From a virus, in the IMG/VR virus record IMGVR_UViG_3300020179_000033, positions 1 to 60,561 of that record: a DNA stretch of 60,561 nt; one strand, 5' to 3'. Both the position numbers and the translations under genes were made by a program. Below are positions 16,826-28,167 of the stretch, piece by piece. Positions within the stretch are counted from its first letter, which is position 1; each line of letters opens with the position of its first letter. Below the pieces are notes generated by a model, which was not told the DNA's origin, made no database searches, and was given only the letters and a program-made list of their open reading frames with translations.

Positions 16826-17417
16826 GTAGATATTTGTAGGTATAAGAAGCGGGGTCGGGGCTTACCGGGGTAGAGGGTATCTTAACGTTAGTATTTAAAA
16901 GCTCTCTATCACCTTTTGAAAGCTTTTTATTACCTAAATCGGATAAACGTGTATCTCCAGGGGAGATAAAGGGAACTTCTTCACTTTCATCTTTTACTTT
17001 CTTAGGCTTGATATTCACACGCGTAGAAGGGTCATCTTTCTTAAAAACCTCAGGTACGTCAGGTAAATTAGGGTAAGAACTCTTTGGTTGCAGCATTCTA
17101 CCAGGAACAGTAACAAAGTCCATATATCTACCAGGTGCAATCTCAGATGTAATATCAACATTATATTCTGTACCGGTGTAGTCAGTGTTACCAGCACCTT
17201 GAACAGCGGGTAATACGCTTTTAATATTAGTTACTCTTAAATTTAAACCACTATTTACCATGGATTGAATCTTTTCTTTAGTGTTTTCGCCTAATGCTTT
17301 ATACCACGAGTCATTAAATGCACCTTCTTTAAAAATAACAACATCACCTGCTAGTAATCCACCTAAAGTATATCTTTGCATGGCGGATTCATATAATTCG
17401 ACAAAATTACGCTTCAT
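16815..17417 (-). CDS. Unknown late protein (200 aa)
   Basis: Not assigned to a family. It starts MKRNFVELYESAMQRYTLGG, followed by GLLAGDVVIFKEGAFNDSW, which reads like a small compact N-terminal domain of ~75 residues. A Pro/Lys-rich, probably disordered C-terminal half follows (PKSSYPNLPDVPEVF; KIPSTPVSPDPASYTYKYLPKK). The ATG at 17417 is supported by a late promoter octamer 6 nt upstream, so it is expressed late and may be a virion or assembly protein. It is divergent from gp25, with only 70 bp between the two starts. Confidence 0.75.
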   Translation of the reverse strand: MKRNFVELYESAMQRYTLGGLLAGDVVIFKEGAFNDSWYKALGENTKEKIQSMVNSGLNLRVTNIKSVLPAVQGAGNTDYTGTEYNVDITSEIAPGRYMDFVTVPGRMLQPKSSYPNLPDVPEVFKKDDPSTRVNIKPKKVKDESEEVPFISPGDTRLSDLGNKKLSKGDRELLNTNVKIPSTPVSPDPASYTYKYLPKK

Positions 17418-17423
17418 TTAAAT

Positions 17424-17431
17424 TATTTATT
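17424..17431 (-). promoter_or_regulatory. T4-type late promoter octamer, minus strand
   Basis: AATAAATA on the minus strand, 6 nt before the ATG at 17417. It is paired back to back with the gp25 promoter about 50 bp away. Confidence 0.7.
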
Positions 17432-17474
17432 CTCTTTACATTTAATAAAACTAATTTTAAAAGAATAAAAATGG

Positions 17475-17482
17475 TATAAATA
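17475..17482 (+). promoter_or_regulatory. T4-type late promoter for gp25 (perfect TATAAATA)
   Basis: A perfect TATAAATA, 5 nt before the GTG start at 17488. It shows most clearly that the start codon falls where a T4 late transcript would begin. Confidence 0.82.
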
Positions 17483-17487
17483 ATATC

Positions 17488-17970
17488 GTGGCCACAATAA
17501 AAATAGAATCTGTTGCTCAACAAGATAAATCACAAAGTAACTTTACGTTTACCGATTTAAAACTAGATTTAGAGTTTGATTATACGCAAAATAACGAATT
17601 ACTTAAGAGAAAAGAGATTAAAGATATAAAAATAGACTACGATTATGCAGCTATTCGTAATTCTATCTTTAATTTACTTAATACAACACCCGGTCAGCGT
17701 ATTTTAAATCCATTTTTTGGTGTTAACCTTCAAAAGTATCTTTTCAATAGAGTTAATGAAATACAAGCGTTTAACATAGGTACAGATATAGTACAAGCCA
17801 TTTCTAAATTTGAACCAAGAGTTATAGTACAAAACGTAAATGTAGAAGCAGATGAAGTTAACCAGCAATATAACATTACACTTACTCTCGGTCTTGTAAC
17901 TATTGATACTACTACTAGTTTTAGACTGGTAGGTACATTAAGTAATTCAGGACTATTTTTAAATAACTAA
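17488..17970 (+). CDS. 25: Baseplate wedge protein (T4 gp25-like)
   Basis: A 160-residue protein (T4 gp25 is 132) of the gp25/GPW family that anchors the first sheath ring to the baseplate. Hallmarks are the mid-protein IDYDYAAIRNSIFNLLNTTP, then GQRILNPFFGVNLQKYLFNR, and the C-terminal beta hairpin. The GTG start is fixed by the perfect late promoter. It is followed 2 bp later by gp6, as in T4. Confidence 0.88.
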   Translation: MATIKIESVAQQDKSQSNFTFTDLKLDLEFDYTQNNELLKRKEIKDIKIDYDYAAIRNSIFNLLNTTPGQRILNPFFGVNLQKYLFNRVNEIQAFNIGTDIVQAISKFEPRVIVQNVNVEADEVNQQYNITLTLGLVTIDTTTSFRLVGTLSNSGLFLNN

Positions 17971-17972
17971 TT

Positions 17973-19829
17973 ATGGCAACAACCTTTAACAATTTTGATC
18001 TTACTAATACAGGCTATGTTGCGTTCGATGCACTCAGTCTAAAAAGTTTAATTAATGCTAGGCTTAATAGTAAGAACTTCTTTACTGATCAAAATTTTGA
18101 AGGCAGTAACATCTCCTCAGTGATAGATATTATAGCCTATGCATACCATGTTTTAATTTTTTATCTTAACAGAACTAGTTCTGAGAGTACTTTTACTACT
18201 GCCGAGCTTTATGAAAATATAAACAAGATAGTAAAGCTAATTAACTATAATCCTATCGGGTATCAAACATCTATTTTATCATTTCTTGCTACAGCATCAG
18301 ATAGTTTACCGGTAAACATCTATACTATACCTCGATATTCATATTTTACTTTAAATGGTGTTAATTATTCGTTTAATAAGGATGTAACTTTTTCGAAAAA
18401 TATTTCAAGCTCAGAAGTTTTAGCCGATTTACAAGAAAATAACTTACTATACCAAGGTAGATTTACGGAATACCCTTTATATACTGCAACAGGTGAACCG
18501 TTTGAAGTCTTAACGCTAACAGTTACCGATCCAAATGGGGCAAATGATATTATTGATCATTTTAACGTTGATGTTTATGTTTTAGACAATACTCTACCTA
18601 CACCCGTATGGTCAAAATGGGAATCAACACAGTCATTATTTTTAGAAAAATCAAACGCACAAAAATATGAAATTAGATTAAATGAAAATCAAAGATATGA
18701 AATTAAATTCGGTAATAATGTCACGGGTAAGCAACTTAATAATGGCGATTCAGTAGCTATTTATTATTTAAAGTCCAACGGAACATCTGGTGAAGTAGGC
18801 CCTGGTATATTAGATAATAATAGATTGTTCTTTTTTAATACAGCTCAATTTAATCAAATAAAAGCAAGTGTTATACCCGGTAATTTAAACTTAATTACAA
18901 ACACAGAAGCTAGCTACATTACATTTTCAAATATAGATGCTTCTACTAATTTTGTAGATATTGAACCTGTAAGTAATATTAAGACAAATGCTATAAATTC
19001 ATTTAGAAGTCAGTACAGGTTAATAACATCCGATGACTTTACAAACTATGTTTTTAAAAATTACAGCAATATAATTTCATCTACAAGAGCTATTAATAAT
19101 TGGGATTATATTTCAGGTCATTTAAAATATTATTTTGACTTAGGGGTAGATAAACCTAACTTGCAAAGCAGAGTGCTATTCAATCAAGTTAAATTCTCTG
19201 ATTCGTGTAACTTTAATAATGTCTATATATATGCTGTACCTAGGTTAGAAAAATTAACATCCCTTACAACAAGAGCTAACTATTTAAACTCAGCTCAAAA
19301 ACAACTATTGCTTAATGATCTACAACAGGTAAAACTAACTACAGCAGAAATTATAGTAAACGACCCTGTTTATGTTGCTGTAGATTTAGGGGTACTGCGT
19401 CCTGGCGAAACACTAACCCCTGAAATAAGTGAAACCACTTTTCTTGAAATTACAAGAGAAATTACTGCTAAAAGAAACCCTGAATCTCTTAAAGACTCTA
19501 TTAAAACTATAATCTCAGATTATTTTTCAACTTCAAAAGATAATTTAGGAAAATTAATTAATTTAGGCGATCTTACCAATCAAATATTTGCACTAGAGGG
19601 TATAAAAGAAATTAATACTATACGTAGAATTAACGATACAATTATTAGGGTGCCAGGAATCAGCTTAATCATCTATAATCCCGTATACCCTTACAATGAT
19701 ATTACAATAACAACACAGGACACACAGCTACCTTATTTTAAGTTTCCGTTTTTAAACAATCCTTTAGACTTTGCAAATAAAATAGTCGTTGAAACACCAT
19801 CTATTCAAGTACTTCAGACGGAGTTTTAA
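17973..19829 (+). CDS. 6: Baseplate wedge protein (T4 gp6-like, baseplate J family)
   Basis: A 618-residue protein (T4 gp6 is 660). gp6 dimers form the inner baseplate ring joining the wedges. Seen are an N-terminal FDALSLKSLINARLNS, then FEGSNISSVIDIIAYAYHVLIFY typical of the J/gp6 N-terminal domain, the central NENQRYEIKFGNNVTGKQL (a conserved gp6/J signature), and a C-terminal domain with LINLGDLTNQIFALEGIKEI. Directly downstream of gp25, as in T4. A TTTAAATA 7 nt upstream of its ATG may be an extra weak late promoter. Confidence 0.88.
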   Translation: MATTFNNFDLTNTGYVAFDALSLKSLINARLNSKNFFTDQNFEGSNISSVIDIIAYAYHVLIFYLNRTSSESTFTTAELYENINKIVKLINYNPIGYQTSILSFLATASDSLPVNIYTIPRYSYFTLNGVNYSFNKDVTFSKNISSSEVLADLQENNLLYQGRFTEYPLYTATGEPFEVLTLTVTDPNGANDIIDHFNVDVYVLDNTLPTPVWSKWESTQSLFLEKSNAQKYEIRLNENQRYEIKFGNNVTGKQLNNGDSVAIYYLKSNGTSGEVGPGILDNNRLFFFNTAQFNQIKASVIPGNLNLITNTEASYITFSNIDASTNFVDIEPVSNIKTNAINSFRSQYRLITSDDFTNYVFKNYSNIISSTRAINNWDYISGHLKYYFDLGVDKPNLQSRVLFNQVKFSDSCNFNNVYIYAVPRLEKLTSLTTRANYLNSAQKQLLLNDLQQVKLTTAEIIVNDPVYVAVDLGVLRPGETLTPEISETTFLEITREITAKRNPESLKDSIKTIISDYFSTSKDNLGKLINLGDLTNQIFALEGIKEINTIRRINDTIIRVPGISLIIYNPVYPYNDITITTQDTQLPYFKFPFLNNPLDFANKIVVETPSIQVLQTEF

Positions 19830-19832
19830 TAA

Positions 19833-22800
19833 ATGGCTAATCAGGTCAATTATAGATACGTTTACTTTAGCGTAAAAGACTATACTGGTAATGAAACACT
19901 ATCCTCCTACACACTTCCAAATACCCCATTAACTTTTATTCCTGATTTTGTTATATCATTTTCTCCAGAAGAACGTACAAATATTTCTAATAAAAAAGTA
20001 GCGTGGGATTTCGGTGACGGAACGTACTCAACAGACTTAACTGCAACCCATCAATATAAATGTCCAGGTAATTACACGCCGGTCTTAACAATTTATGATA
20101 GGTTCGGAAATGCATTTGATAGTTCATATCAACCAACTATAAGCATTTATAATTTTATATATGATCAATTACAGTTTGAGGATTATAGAAAGTTTATTTA
20201 CGATGTTCCGGCAAGCAAGATAGATGACCCGTTAGTAATTAATCGCCACTCTAGTTGGCAATCATACAATGCATTAAGCGCAACAGGATATACGGTAAAT
20301 CTTTATGCTTCTGGTGCTGCAGGCGATTATTTAAATATAGAAAACTTTTTTGAAGACAAATGGTCGCATTTAAGAGCTTTAAGTAGGTTTGTTGAAAGAA
20401 GAAATATTGGTACTGAATCTGAATATTTTCCAGTAAACAAACTAGTTACTACTAATCAAGAAATTTATTGCAGGGTCAATAAATTTAAAGAGCTAGAACT
20501 ATGCGAAAAAAATAGCGAAGGCAGTGTATTCGCTGGTACTACCGGTTCTTGTACTTTCTATTATGTGGATGATAGAGCTAAAAACTTTACATCTAGAGAA
20601 TTCCCAATATTTTTATTTGCTACTTTAGATAGCTCAAAATTTAATGACAAATACTCATTATATAATAACTCTTTTGAATATATTAATTACCCGCCGTTTG
20701 GCTTTCAAATGTTAAAGCCAGCAGTCCTTCCGATTATCAAAGTAAGGCATAACCCAGCACAAAATCTTTCTATATCTACAACCGGAATTGACGGTGAGGG
20801 TACCCTTTCATCTACTAAATTTAACATACCTACTATATCTTGGGAGAATACTGAAATACCTTTTGTTGTAAAAATGAAAGATAATGCTAATTTTACAACA
20901 AAAACTTATCCTCCTCTTTCTTCCTCTACGGTAAACACCTCTCTTACCAGCCTTACAAGCTATGATTTAACTTTCGGGCTTATTGAACATACAGATACCG
21001 GGACAAGACCGTTTACAGCAGTTAAATTTTACCAAGATTTTACAGCAGATGCCCCTCAATCTATAGGAGCATTTTATAAAGGCTATTTTATACCTCAAGA
21101 AACAGCTTTTAACGTATCGCTCACGGCGTCTATAATAGTTCAAGATCCAATCAACTTTCCTAAAGATAGCTTAATAGGCTGGATAGCCGTTCCACAGTTT
21201 AATGTTCTTTTAAGATTTTTTAACTTACAAATTTATGATTATTGTAAAGGATTTTTAGATTTTACTACATCCGCAAGCGGTAAATTTTTCTATAATTATG
21301 AAAATAGAAATGTATACTCTATTCAAGTAGCACCCTCCGGCTCGCTTTTTGGCAGTGACTACCAAACTTGGTTTGCTGATGGTACTACTGATAATATTTT
21401 TAAATTTGATAGTAACGGTAATATATTGTCTTCATTTTCGTTATCTAGCTACCCCGCGTATGATGAGCTTAACATGGTTTCTTATACAATAGACTTGAGA
21501 TCAGACGTGCTTAGCAGTGCAGCTCCAGGCAGTATAGTAATGGATGGTAACAGTGATTTATGGGTTGCTTTGTTTGATGCTGTCTCTGCATTTAAAATAG
21601 ATAAAGATACCGGTTATATTAAAGCTATTGCTTATCCTAACACTTCTAATTTTGTTTATTACTTAAGTTCTGATTATAATATACCCGAATTAAGCGGATT
21701 TGCTGGTGAAAATTTATTACTCCCTGCTAGTATTGATGCAGATTTAAATAATAATATTTGGGTAACTTATACACACCCTGCATCAAACTTTTTAGTAAAA
21801 TATGATACAAACGGTAATGTTCTTAAAACTGTTGTATTTCCATTTTTACATTCACCTGTAGAGGTATGTATAGATAGAAACAAAAACGTTTGGCTTACCA
21901 CATACAATTTAACTACATCATCTACTAGTATTACTGGTAAAAATGATTACCTCTATAAGTTTGATACTGATGGTAACTTACTACCCGGGTATCCTTTATC
22001 TGGGTTTAAAATGATAGGAAATATTGCTATTGACGGGCAGCAAAACGCATGGGTTGCCCAAGACAGACAAACATTAACTAAAATAGACGCTTTAACAAAA
22101 CTTACAACAAATTATATTGCTGGTTCAGGTAACACTACAAATTATATTCAAAGCTTTGGTGGTATAGCGTGTGATACAGCTTCTTTTATTTGGGCTATTA
22201 ATAATTTTGATCAAAAATTATATTTTATAGATGCAACCGAGCAACCTAAGCCTATACAGGAGATACCCTATATAGACTTAATTTTACCAGGTAATAGTTT
22301 ACAAAACCCTATTTCTACTTTTGAAGAAAAGCAATTTCAGGCTTATGGGGATTGGTTAGGTAGCAGATGGCTTAACAAATATATTGATAGTAGCGCTACA
22401 ATCAGAACATTAACAGGAGAATCTAATCTTTTTAATCTTTATCCGTTGTCAGGTAGATATAATATCTCCAAGATTAATGAAGACTTTGATGCAGAATCAT
22501 ATTATAAATCTTTAATACTAACAGAAACATTAGAAGACAAGTTTATATTTTTTAATAGCTTCTTAGGTACAATTGTAGGTAATTTGACTTCACAGCCATA
22601 CGAGCTAGGTAAAACAGTTTATGAAAAAATAGCAAATTATGTATCTAATACTGCCGATATTGATATAGTTAATCTCGATCAACTATTATCTTTCTGTAAA
22701 GAACTTTCTATTCAATTTGAACAATACAATTATCCATTCCCTCCCCAGCTTGCTCGTTTAATTAATATTTTATCAATTAAACATAAGAAACTATGGGGAG

Positions 22801-23297
22801 AAAAAAATAAATTCGAACTACAGTTTAAAAATTACGGTGCTAGTACTAGTAAAAATTTAGGTACTCAACTCTCAACACTTACGAGTATAATTTCTTCTGG
22901 TCAACCTTTAGTAGCATATGAAAAATTTTCTGATACCTATCTTCTAGTTAATAATGTTGAGGTACTATCTTCTAATCAAACACTAAGTTATGGTACTCTA
23001 ATACCCCTATCTTCGTATAATTATGATTGGGGTTGGGGTCTAGTTGCACCTAAATCATTATCAGGTAATAGAATATCTGATTATTATTTATTCTACACTT
23101 TTATACCCACATTTGAAGGCTCTTACAAAGAAAATGTTATAGATTGGAATAACCCTATGACAACACTAAGCTTTTACAATAGCTCCTTTGCAGACTGGAG
23201 TAAAAACGACGGAATTATTCAAAATATACTTAGCTATGAACTAACTAAGGGTCTTCGACTGTTTTTAAGTGCTAGCGAGTTAGTATATAATAATTAA
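19833..23297 (+). CDS. Large baseplate-associated protein with PKD domain and beta-propeller (gp7 position)
   Basis: A 1154-residue protein. Residues ~35-105 form a PKD/Ig-like domain (VAWDFGDGTYST then HQYKCPGNYTPVLTIYD). Residues ~490-810 contain repeated blades of NHL/Vgb type (GSIVMDGNSDLWVALFD; DADLNNNIWVTYTHP; VCIDRNKNVWLTTYN; IAIDGQQNAWVAQD), probably a six- or seven-bladed propeller. The C-terminal ~270 residues include GKTVYEKIANYVSNTADIDI and a beta-rich end. It follows gp6, where T4 has gp7 (1032 residues), the wedge protein that contacts short and long fibres. A gp7-equivalent role is inferred from size and place. The PKD and propeller are not in T4 gp7. Confidence 0.75.
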   Translation: MANQVNYRYVYFSVKDYTGNETLSSYTLPNTPLTFIPDFVISFSPEERTNISNKKVAWDFGDGTYSTDLTATHQYKCPGNYTPVLTIYDRFGNAFDSSYQPTISIYNFIYDQLQFEDYRKFIYDVPASKIDDPLVINRHSSWQSYNALSATGYTVNLYASGAAGDYLNIENFFEDKWSHLRALSRFVERRNIGTESEYFPVNKLVTTNQEIYCRVNKFKELELCEKNSEGSVFAGTTGSCTFYYVDDRAKNFTSREFPIFLFATLDSSKFNDKYSLYNNSFEYINYPPFGFQMLKPAVLPIIKVRHNPAQNLSISTTGIDGEGTLSSTKFNIPTISWENTEIPFVVKMKDNANFTTKTYPPLSSSTVNTSLTSLTSYDLTFGLIEHTDTGTRPFTAVKFYQDFTADAPQSIGAFYKGYFIPQETAFNVSLTASIIVQDPINFPKDSLIGWIAVPQFNVLLRFFNLQIYDYCKGFLDFTTSASGKFFYNYENRNVYSIQVAPSGSLFGSDYQTWFADGTTDNIFKFDSNGNILSSFSLSSYPAYDELNMVSYTIDLRSDVLSSAAPGSIVMDGNSDLWVALFDAVSAFKIDKDTGYIKAIAYPNTSNFVYYLSSDYNIPELSGFAGENLLLPASIDADLNNNIWVTYTHPASNFLVKYDTNGNVLKTVVFPFLHSPVEVCIDRNKNVWLTTYNLTTSSTSITGKNDYLYKFDTDGNLLPGYPLSGFKMIGNIAIDGQQNAWVAQDRQTLTKIDALTKLTTNYIAGSGNTTNYIQSFGGIACDTASFIWAINNFDQKLYFIDATEQPKPIQEIPYIDLILPGNSLQNPISTFEEKQFQAYGDWLGSRWLNKYIDSSATIRTLTGESNLFNLYPLSGRYNISKINEDFDAESYYKSLILTETLEDKFIFFNSFLGTIVGNLTSQPYELGKTVYEKIANYVSNTADIDIVNLDQLLSFCKELSIQFEQYNYPFPPQLARLINILSIKHKKLWGEKNKFELQFKNYGASTSKNLGTQLSTLTSIISSGQPLVAYEKFSDTYLLVNNVEVLSSNQTLSYGTLIPLSSYNYDWGWGLVAPKSLSGNRISDYYLFYTFIPTFEGSYKENVIDWNNPMTTLSFYNSSFADWSKNDGIIQNILSYELTKGLRLFLSASELVYNN

Positions 23298-23300
23298 ATA
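23293..23300 (+). promoter_or_regulatory. T4-type late promoter
   Basis: ATTAAATA, 5 nt before the ATG at 23306, overlapping the stop codon of the preceding gene. Confidence 0.6.
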
Positions 23301-23305
23301 ATTAG

Positions 23306-26300
23306 ATGCTTGACTCTAGTAGATATATTGACGAAAGAATAGCTAATTCAATAACATCGTCAGATAGGTCAGACTTTCCTGTTGATCAGACTAGTCCTTT
23401 AACGTTTCAAGAATGGTTAAAGTATAATAATACTCTATTTACTAATACAGATGATTTTCTTGTAAGATATCAATCTTATTTAAACAATTGGTATATATCT
23501 AAAAATTTTAATACTACACAACATGAAGATTCCATAAAGCAAATGTATGTTTTGCTTATCAATGAAATAGTCATCTCGTACACTTCATCTGATGAAAAGA
23601 GATGGTTGAAAAATATAGACTTTAATAATCCTAAAGATTTGGCTGTAGCTATTCCTTTTTTTGCGCAAAAAATAAAAGACATATGTCTTTATTATAGCAC
23701 TTTAAGAGATGATGTTAGAACTGCAGAGCTTAGATATAGTCTTAAAGGTTCGAACTATGGTATTGAGAAATTAGTTTATAATGAAATTTCTAAATCATTA
23801 GAAACTGAAGATTTAACTGATCTTATTAGAACGCTTTCTCTTTCTTTATCTAATGTTAGAAATAATTTAGTAATTGAAATAGAAGATTTATATGATACTT
23901 ACCCCTCATACCTTGATGTAAGCTATAATAAACCAGCATCAACATACCAAGCTACCGGTACTAGAAAGGACTATTTTAATTATAATCAATATAACATTGA
24001 CCCACAGATTTCGATTGATTTCAACTCAGCAATTGTTTCTGCTATAACATCATATCCTTTCTTTTTAATAGAATTGGGCTCGAATAATTTTAGCATAACA
24101 CCTCAAGTAGGTGCATCTGATTTAAATCTATTAAAAGATAGTGACTACATTAATACAGTTAATAATGAACAAGAATCAAATTTAAATATAAATCTCGAGC
24201 AATTACAATTAGAAAAATTTATAGGTACTGATTTTTATTACCTTTCTACCGGATCTACTAAAAGCGCTTATGTGTCTGGTCTACTCGCTATTTCAAACAA
24301 CCCTTTTGCAAATTATCTTAATAAAAGATACCCTGCTGTTGCTGCTATACCCGAAACTAGCTTTATTAAAACAGCAAAACAGATAGGGCTATTTTTTAAA
24401 CCCGATAAGCTTGGTATCTCTAATTTTAACTGTTTTGGTGTACAGAGTTTTATAGATACTAGCGCATTAAGTGCAAATACATTGTACGTATTTCCTGATC
24501 CTTCAAAATATGGTAATATATCAGGGCTTTCACAAGAAGAATTTAATTACCCACTGGTAATTTTAGAAGATAACTATTTAAATAAAGTAGATTTTTCCAA
24601 TCAATATATGTTTGGTGAAAGCGATACAAGCCCCTACCTTCAAACATTTAGAGCGTACGAAAGCAGAGAACAGTCACTGCAATTACCTACGCAAGGTTTA
24701 TCTAGATATATAGATGCTCAGGACTTTTTTAAAGGAGATATACGTTCAATATGGTCTAATGAAGATATATTTCCTATTATACCTAAAAATTATTTTCCAA
24801 TTGAAAGCAGATTGGAAAAACTATATTCTATTGATCAAACACTCGTAACTTATAAAACTGATATATATGGAAATAGCTATAGTTTATACAAAAATATACA
24901 CCCTGCAAAAAAACTAACTAATACATTTAATTCTAACGAAGGAGAATTATTTAAGTACTGTAAAATATTAAATGGTTATTCTTTTTATGACAATGTGTCG
25001 GGGTATAATTTTGACTGGACGGAAGAAGACCCTTCTAGAGACTATTCTGGAGTAATATTAAAAACAACAACAAACATTCCTCCAGGTACAGGGTATTTTA
25101 CTAGAGCATCTTCACTTACAGGCGTTTCTCCGCTGTCGGCACAATACTACAACAATGGTATACCGTTATTTGCACTTTCAGGAACAATTACTCCTATTAT
25201 ATCTTATAGATTTCAACCAGAAACTTTTTGCTCAGAAACATTAGTAACTAGGTTTTTGTGCAATACTTTTGATTGTGTTGAGTTTAAGGGCAAAGGGGGA
25301 GTAGCTCTTCCTGATGTTTGCTCCGATCTACCCTCTTATAATGCAGAAACAGACGATTTATATTATACCGACTTAATTGATAGTGGAGCATCGCCTACAG
25401 GCCCAGATTTTAGACCGAATTTTGAGCACCCACCAATCTTTACATATACACCCTATTTTACAGCAGTAAAAAATATTGAAGGTGGAGCTTACTTGTTTAA
25501 CGGTGAACAGCCCTGCGGAAGTATAGTTGCTACTAGAAAAGTTGTATATGCAGAAAAAAATAACTTTTTAGATTATAAATTACCTAACAGAAATACTTTA
25601 GTAATTGAAGGAATTAGTGGTGCACCTTATAAGAAATCTTTATATGAAGTAAAATTTAAGGAGTACGGTACCGGTTACTTTAGAGATTCAAACTCCCTAC
25701 AGATCGTCCCGCTTTCTACTGCACTTAGTGGAATTTATACTAAATTTAATCAAGAAATACTTGCCGAACTAAATACAAAACTTATTAATTTCGATGTCTA
25801 TTACGATACCGTACAATTTGAAACAGAAAATTATTTAATTCTTGATAAAATTAAATTTGATTATAATACCAATTTAATAGAAAATGTTACTAAATCAGAT
25901 GCATATTTCTTTAGAGGAAATAATATTAATTTTGAACATATTTCTACTGTTTGGTTTAATGAATTAAAAGATACATTATTCTTTTGCAAGATGGTGCTAT
26001 ATCCTTCTTTAAGCGCAACTAATAAAAAGATAATTTATCCTGAAATTTATACGGTAGACTCTAAAAATTTAAATGTAACTAAACTATACCCACCAATTCC
26101 AGATAGCACTCTTGATGCGGAATACCTTTCTCAGTTTTCTCTATCTGGAAAAAACATAGAGCTTAATATTGTTGAAATTGAAAAGCCTATACTTACGTTT
26201 GATTATCAAACAGAAAGCTTTGTAATTACATATCTAGGTAAAGACCCAGCAAACGTATTTTATGTCTTTAAAATTTACTTTAAATATGTAAACGGTGTTA

Positions 26301-26446
26301 TAACTAATATTAATAATTTTATGTATAAGCTAACACCAGATGTATTTTCTAATAATTTCAATTCTGTGTACCCATACCAATATTCTACATATAATGTAAT
26401 AGGCAGCTCTGGTGTAATAAATGGTATATTCAATTTTGGCCTATGA
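23306..26446 (+). CDS. Large virion/baseplate wedge-like protein (gp7/gp8 region), unknown fold
   Basis: A 1046-residue protein, not recognised as a named family. The N-terminal ~250 residues are helical ([20 protein letters not shown], then [16 protein letters not shown]). The middle and C-terminal parts are beta-rich, with many Tyr, Asn and Ser, and a Cys cluster at ~650-690 ([27 protein letters not shown]). It is the fourth gene of the gp25-gp6 run, so a wedge component is likely. Its stop overlaps the start of the next gene (ATGA), showing coupling with the first Thr/Pro-stalk fibre. Confidence 0.7.
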   Translation: MLDSSRYIDERIANSITSSDRSDFPVDQTSPLTFQEWLKYNNTLFTNTDDFLVRYQSYLNNWYISKNFNTTQHEDSIKQMYVLLINEIVISYTSSDEKRWLKNIDFNNPKDLAVAIPFFAQKIKDICLYYSTLRDDVRTAELRYSLKGSNYGIEKLVYNEISKSLETEDLTDLIRTLSLSLSNVRNNLVIEIEDLYDTYPSYLDVSYNKPASTYQATGTRKDYFNYNQYNIDPQISIDFNSAIVSAITSYPFFLIELGSNNFSITPQVGASDLNLLKDSDYINTVNNEQESNLNINLEQLQLEKFIGTDFYYLSTGSTKSAYVSGLLAISNNPFANYLNKRYPAVAAIPETSFIKTAKQIGLFFKPDKLGISNFNCFGVQSFIDTSALSANTLYVFPDPSKYGNISGLSQEEFNYPLVILEDNYLNKVDFSNQYMFGESDTSPYLQTFRAYESREQSLQLPTQGLSRYIDAQDFFKGDIRSIWSNEDIFPIIPKNYFPIESRLEKLYSIDQTLVTYKTDIYGNSYSLYKNIHPAKKLTNTFNSNEGELFKYCKILNGYSFYDNVSGYNFDWTEEDPSRDYSGVILKTTTNIPPGTGYFTRASSLTGVSPLSAQYYNNGIPLFALSGTITPIISYRFQPETFCSETLVTRFLCNTFDCVEFKGKGGVALPDVCSDLPSYNAETDDLYYTDLIDSGASPTGPDFRPNFEHPPIFTYTPYFTAVKNIEGGAYLFNGEQPCGSIVATRKVVYAEKNNFLDYKLPNRNTLVIEGISGAPYKKSLYEVKFKEYGTGYFRDSNSLQIVPLSTALSGIYTKFNQEILAELNTKLINFDVYYDTVQFETENYLILDKIKFDYNTNLIENVTKSDAYFFRGNNINFEHISTVWFNELKDTLFFCKMVLYPSLSATNKKIIYPEIYTVDSKNLNVTKLYPPIPDSTLDAEYLSQFSLSGKNIELNIVEIEKPILTFDYQTESFVITYLGKDPANVFYVFKIYFKYVNGVITNINNFMYKLTPDVFSNNFNSVYPYQYSTYNVIGSSGVINGIFNFGL

Positions 26447-28167
26447 TACAAGATTATTTTTTTACCCCTAATAACAAAACATCTATAGTTTTCTTAGATA
26501 AAACTATTGATACTGCAAGAGACTATATTATAACTTTCGACTACTGCTGCTACGGTCCGGGTGTCTCAGGTTCAGAGGGATTTAGTTTGTTTTTCGTTGA
26601 CAATCAAGTAGCTAATATACAAGGAGGGGGTATAGGACCCGGTTTAGGCGTAACTGCATTAACTGGTTTATCCACACTACCACCATTTGGATTTCCTCAA
26701 ATTAAAAAATTTCCTGGTGTAGCAAAGACAAATTTTGTAATAGGTTTTGATGTAAGTGGGTTTTTTGGTTCCGATATTTTATTTTTAGATGGTAATTTTT
26801 ATCCTCAACCCAATACTATTTCTATAAGAAGCGGTTCGCAAGATAATTTTAAACTACTTTACACTACTGCCAATCTTTCATCTTCAGCATTCTCAGAACC
26901 TTTTAATCTATATCAACAATCAACTACGGGCGATGTCTATAAAACTTTTAGAATTAGAATTACTAATTTAGGTAAAACTGTAGTTGTAGATCACAAAAAC
27001 ACTTCTTCTAACAAATTTATAAACTTATTCTCTTATAATTTACCTAATAGTGCGCCTGTTTCAGTATTTCCTGCTCTGGGGTTTGGTAGAGGTCCTTCAG
27101 AGATGTTTTTAAGAGTAAAAAATATAAATGTTAACGGATTTTTCTTAACACCAACACCTACCTGCACCGTTACACCAACAAACACTGTCACACCTACTGT
27201 TACACCTACAAATTCTGTAACACCGACAAACACTGTTACACCTACAAGAACACCTACTATAACACCGACAAACACTGTTACACCTTCTATTACACCTACT
27301 ATAACACCGACAAACACTGTTACACCTTCTATTACACCTACAGAAACCGTCACGCCTACAGTTACACCAACTGAAACCGTCACACCTACAGTTACACCAA
27401 CTGAAACCGTTACACCGACAATTACACCTACTGAAACAGTAACACCCACTATAACACCCACCACTACAATCACACCTACCAACACAGTTACACCTACAAG
27501 AACACCTACTATAACACCTACAATGACTAAAACACCTACTAATACGCCTACCAACTCTGTTACCCCTACAATAACACCTACTAACTCAGTTACACCTTCA
27601 ATTACGCCCACGATGACTAAAACACCAACAAATACGCCTACAGTTACAGTCAGTCCCTATGTAGCAAGCTTTGCTTCTAATCAAACTAGTATTACTATAC
27701 CTGCTGCTGGTCAAGCAAGTGTTTATCCTATAACATTTACTGCTAATACTACTGTTGCACCTTCAAGAGTCATATTATCTCTTAATAATTTTAACCATTC
27801 TTCACCTTATGATCTAGGAATGTTACTAGTATCACCTAACAACATAAATTGTTTGGTAGCAGGTAAAATACCGTTTGATCCAGATGATCCTCAGCCTGCA
27901 GTTAGCGTCTATGTAACACTAGATGGTACAGCGTCAACACCGTGGAATGCATATTCATCCGGTACTTTCGATACAAATTACGACCCAACAAAGACTTTCC
28001 CATTCACTTCCCCTGCACCTGCAGGGCCATATAATAATACTTTAGACGTGTTTAATGGTATTACTGCTGGAAACGCTACAGGAACATGGAGACTTTATAT
28101 ATTTGACTTTACTTCTGGCGATACAGGCTCTCTTGCAAGTGCTACTCTAAGTTTCATATACAGTTGA
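26443..28167 (+). CDS. Fibre protein: lectin-like head, Thr/Pro stalk, P-domain-like tip
   Basis: A 574-residue protein of three parts. Residues 1-235 are beta-rich with [12 protein letters not shown] and GIGPGLGV, a pattern of L-type (legume-like) lectin domains. Residues ~236-403 are an almost pure T-P-T-x repeat with a few Asn, Glu, Lys and Ser. Residues ~406-574 resemble the proprotein convertase P-domain: [20 protein letters not shown], then [27 protein letters not shown], and [15 protein letters not shown]. The layout suggests a stiff extended stalk holding two binding domains apart. It overlaps the preceding gene by 4 bp. There is no signal peptide, so it is a virion rather than a secreted protein. 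It is the first of six stalk proteins in the window. Confidence 0.82.
   Translation: MIQDYFFTPNNKTSIVFLDKTIDTARDYIITFDYCCYGPGVSGSEGFSLFFVDNQVANIQGGGIGPGLGVTALTGLSTLPPFGFPQIKKFPGVAKTNFVIGFDVSGFFGSDILFLDGNFYPQPNTISIRSGSQDNFKLLYTTANLSSSAFSEPFNLYQQSTTGDVYKTFRIRITNLGKTVVVDHKNTSSNKFINLFSYNLPNSAPVSVFPALGFGRGPSEMFLRVKNINVNGFFLTPTPTCTVTPTNTVTPTVTPTNSVTPTNTVTPTRTPTITPTNTVTPSITPTITPTNTVTPSITPTETVTPTVTPTETVTPTVTPTETVTPTITPTETVTPTITPTTTITPTNTVTPTRTPTITPTMTKTPTNTPTNSVTPTITPTNSVTPSITPTMTKTPTNTPTVTVSPYVASFASNQTSITIPAAGQASVYPITFTANTTVAPSRVILSLNNFNHSSPYDLGMLLVSPNNINCLVAGKIPFDPDDPQPAVSVYVTLDGTASTPWNAYSSGTFDTNYDPTKTFPFTSPAPAGPYNNTLDVFNGITAGNATGTWRLYIFDFTSGDTGSLASATLSFIYS
27148..27654 (+). repeat. Thr/Pro-coding low-complexity array 1
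   Basis: About 507 bp of 12-bp-scale degenerate repeats encoding Thr-Pro-Thr-x. It contains a near-perfect 42-bp tandem (27259-27300 and 27301-27342, differing only at the last base), a sign of recent slippage or unequal exchange. Confidence 0.9.
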
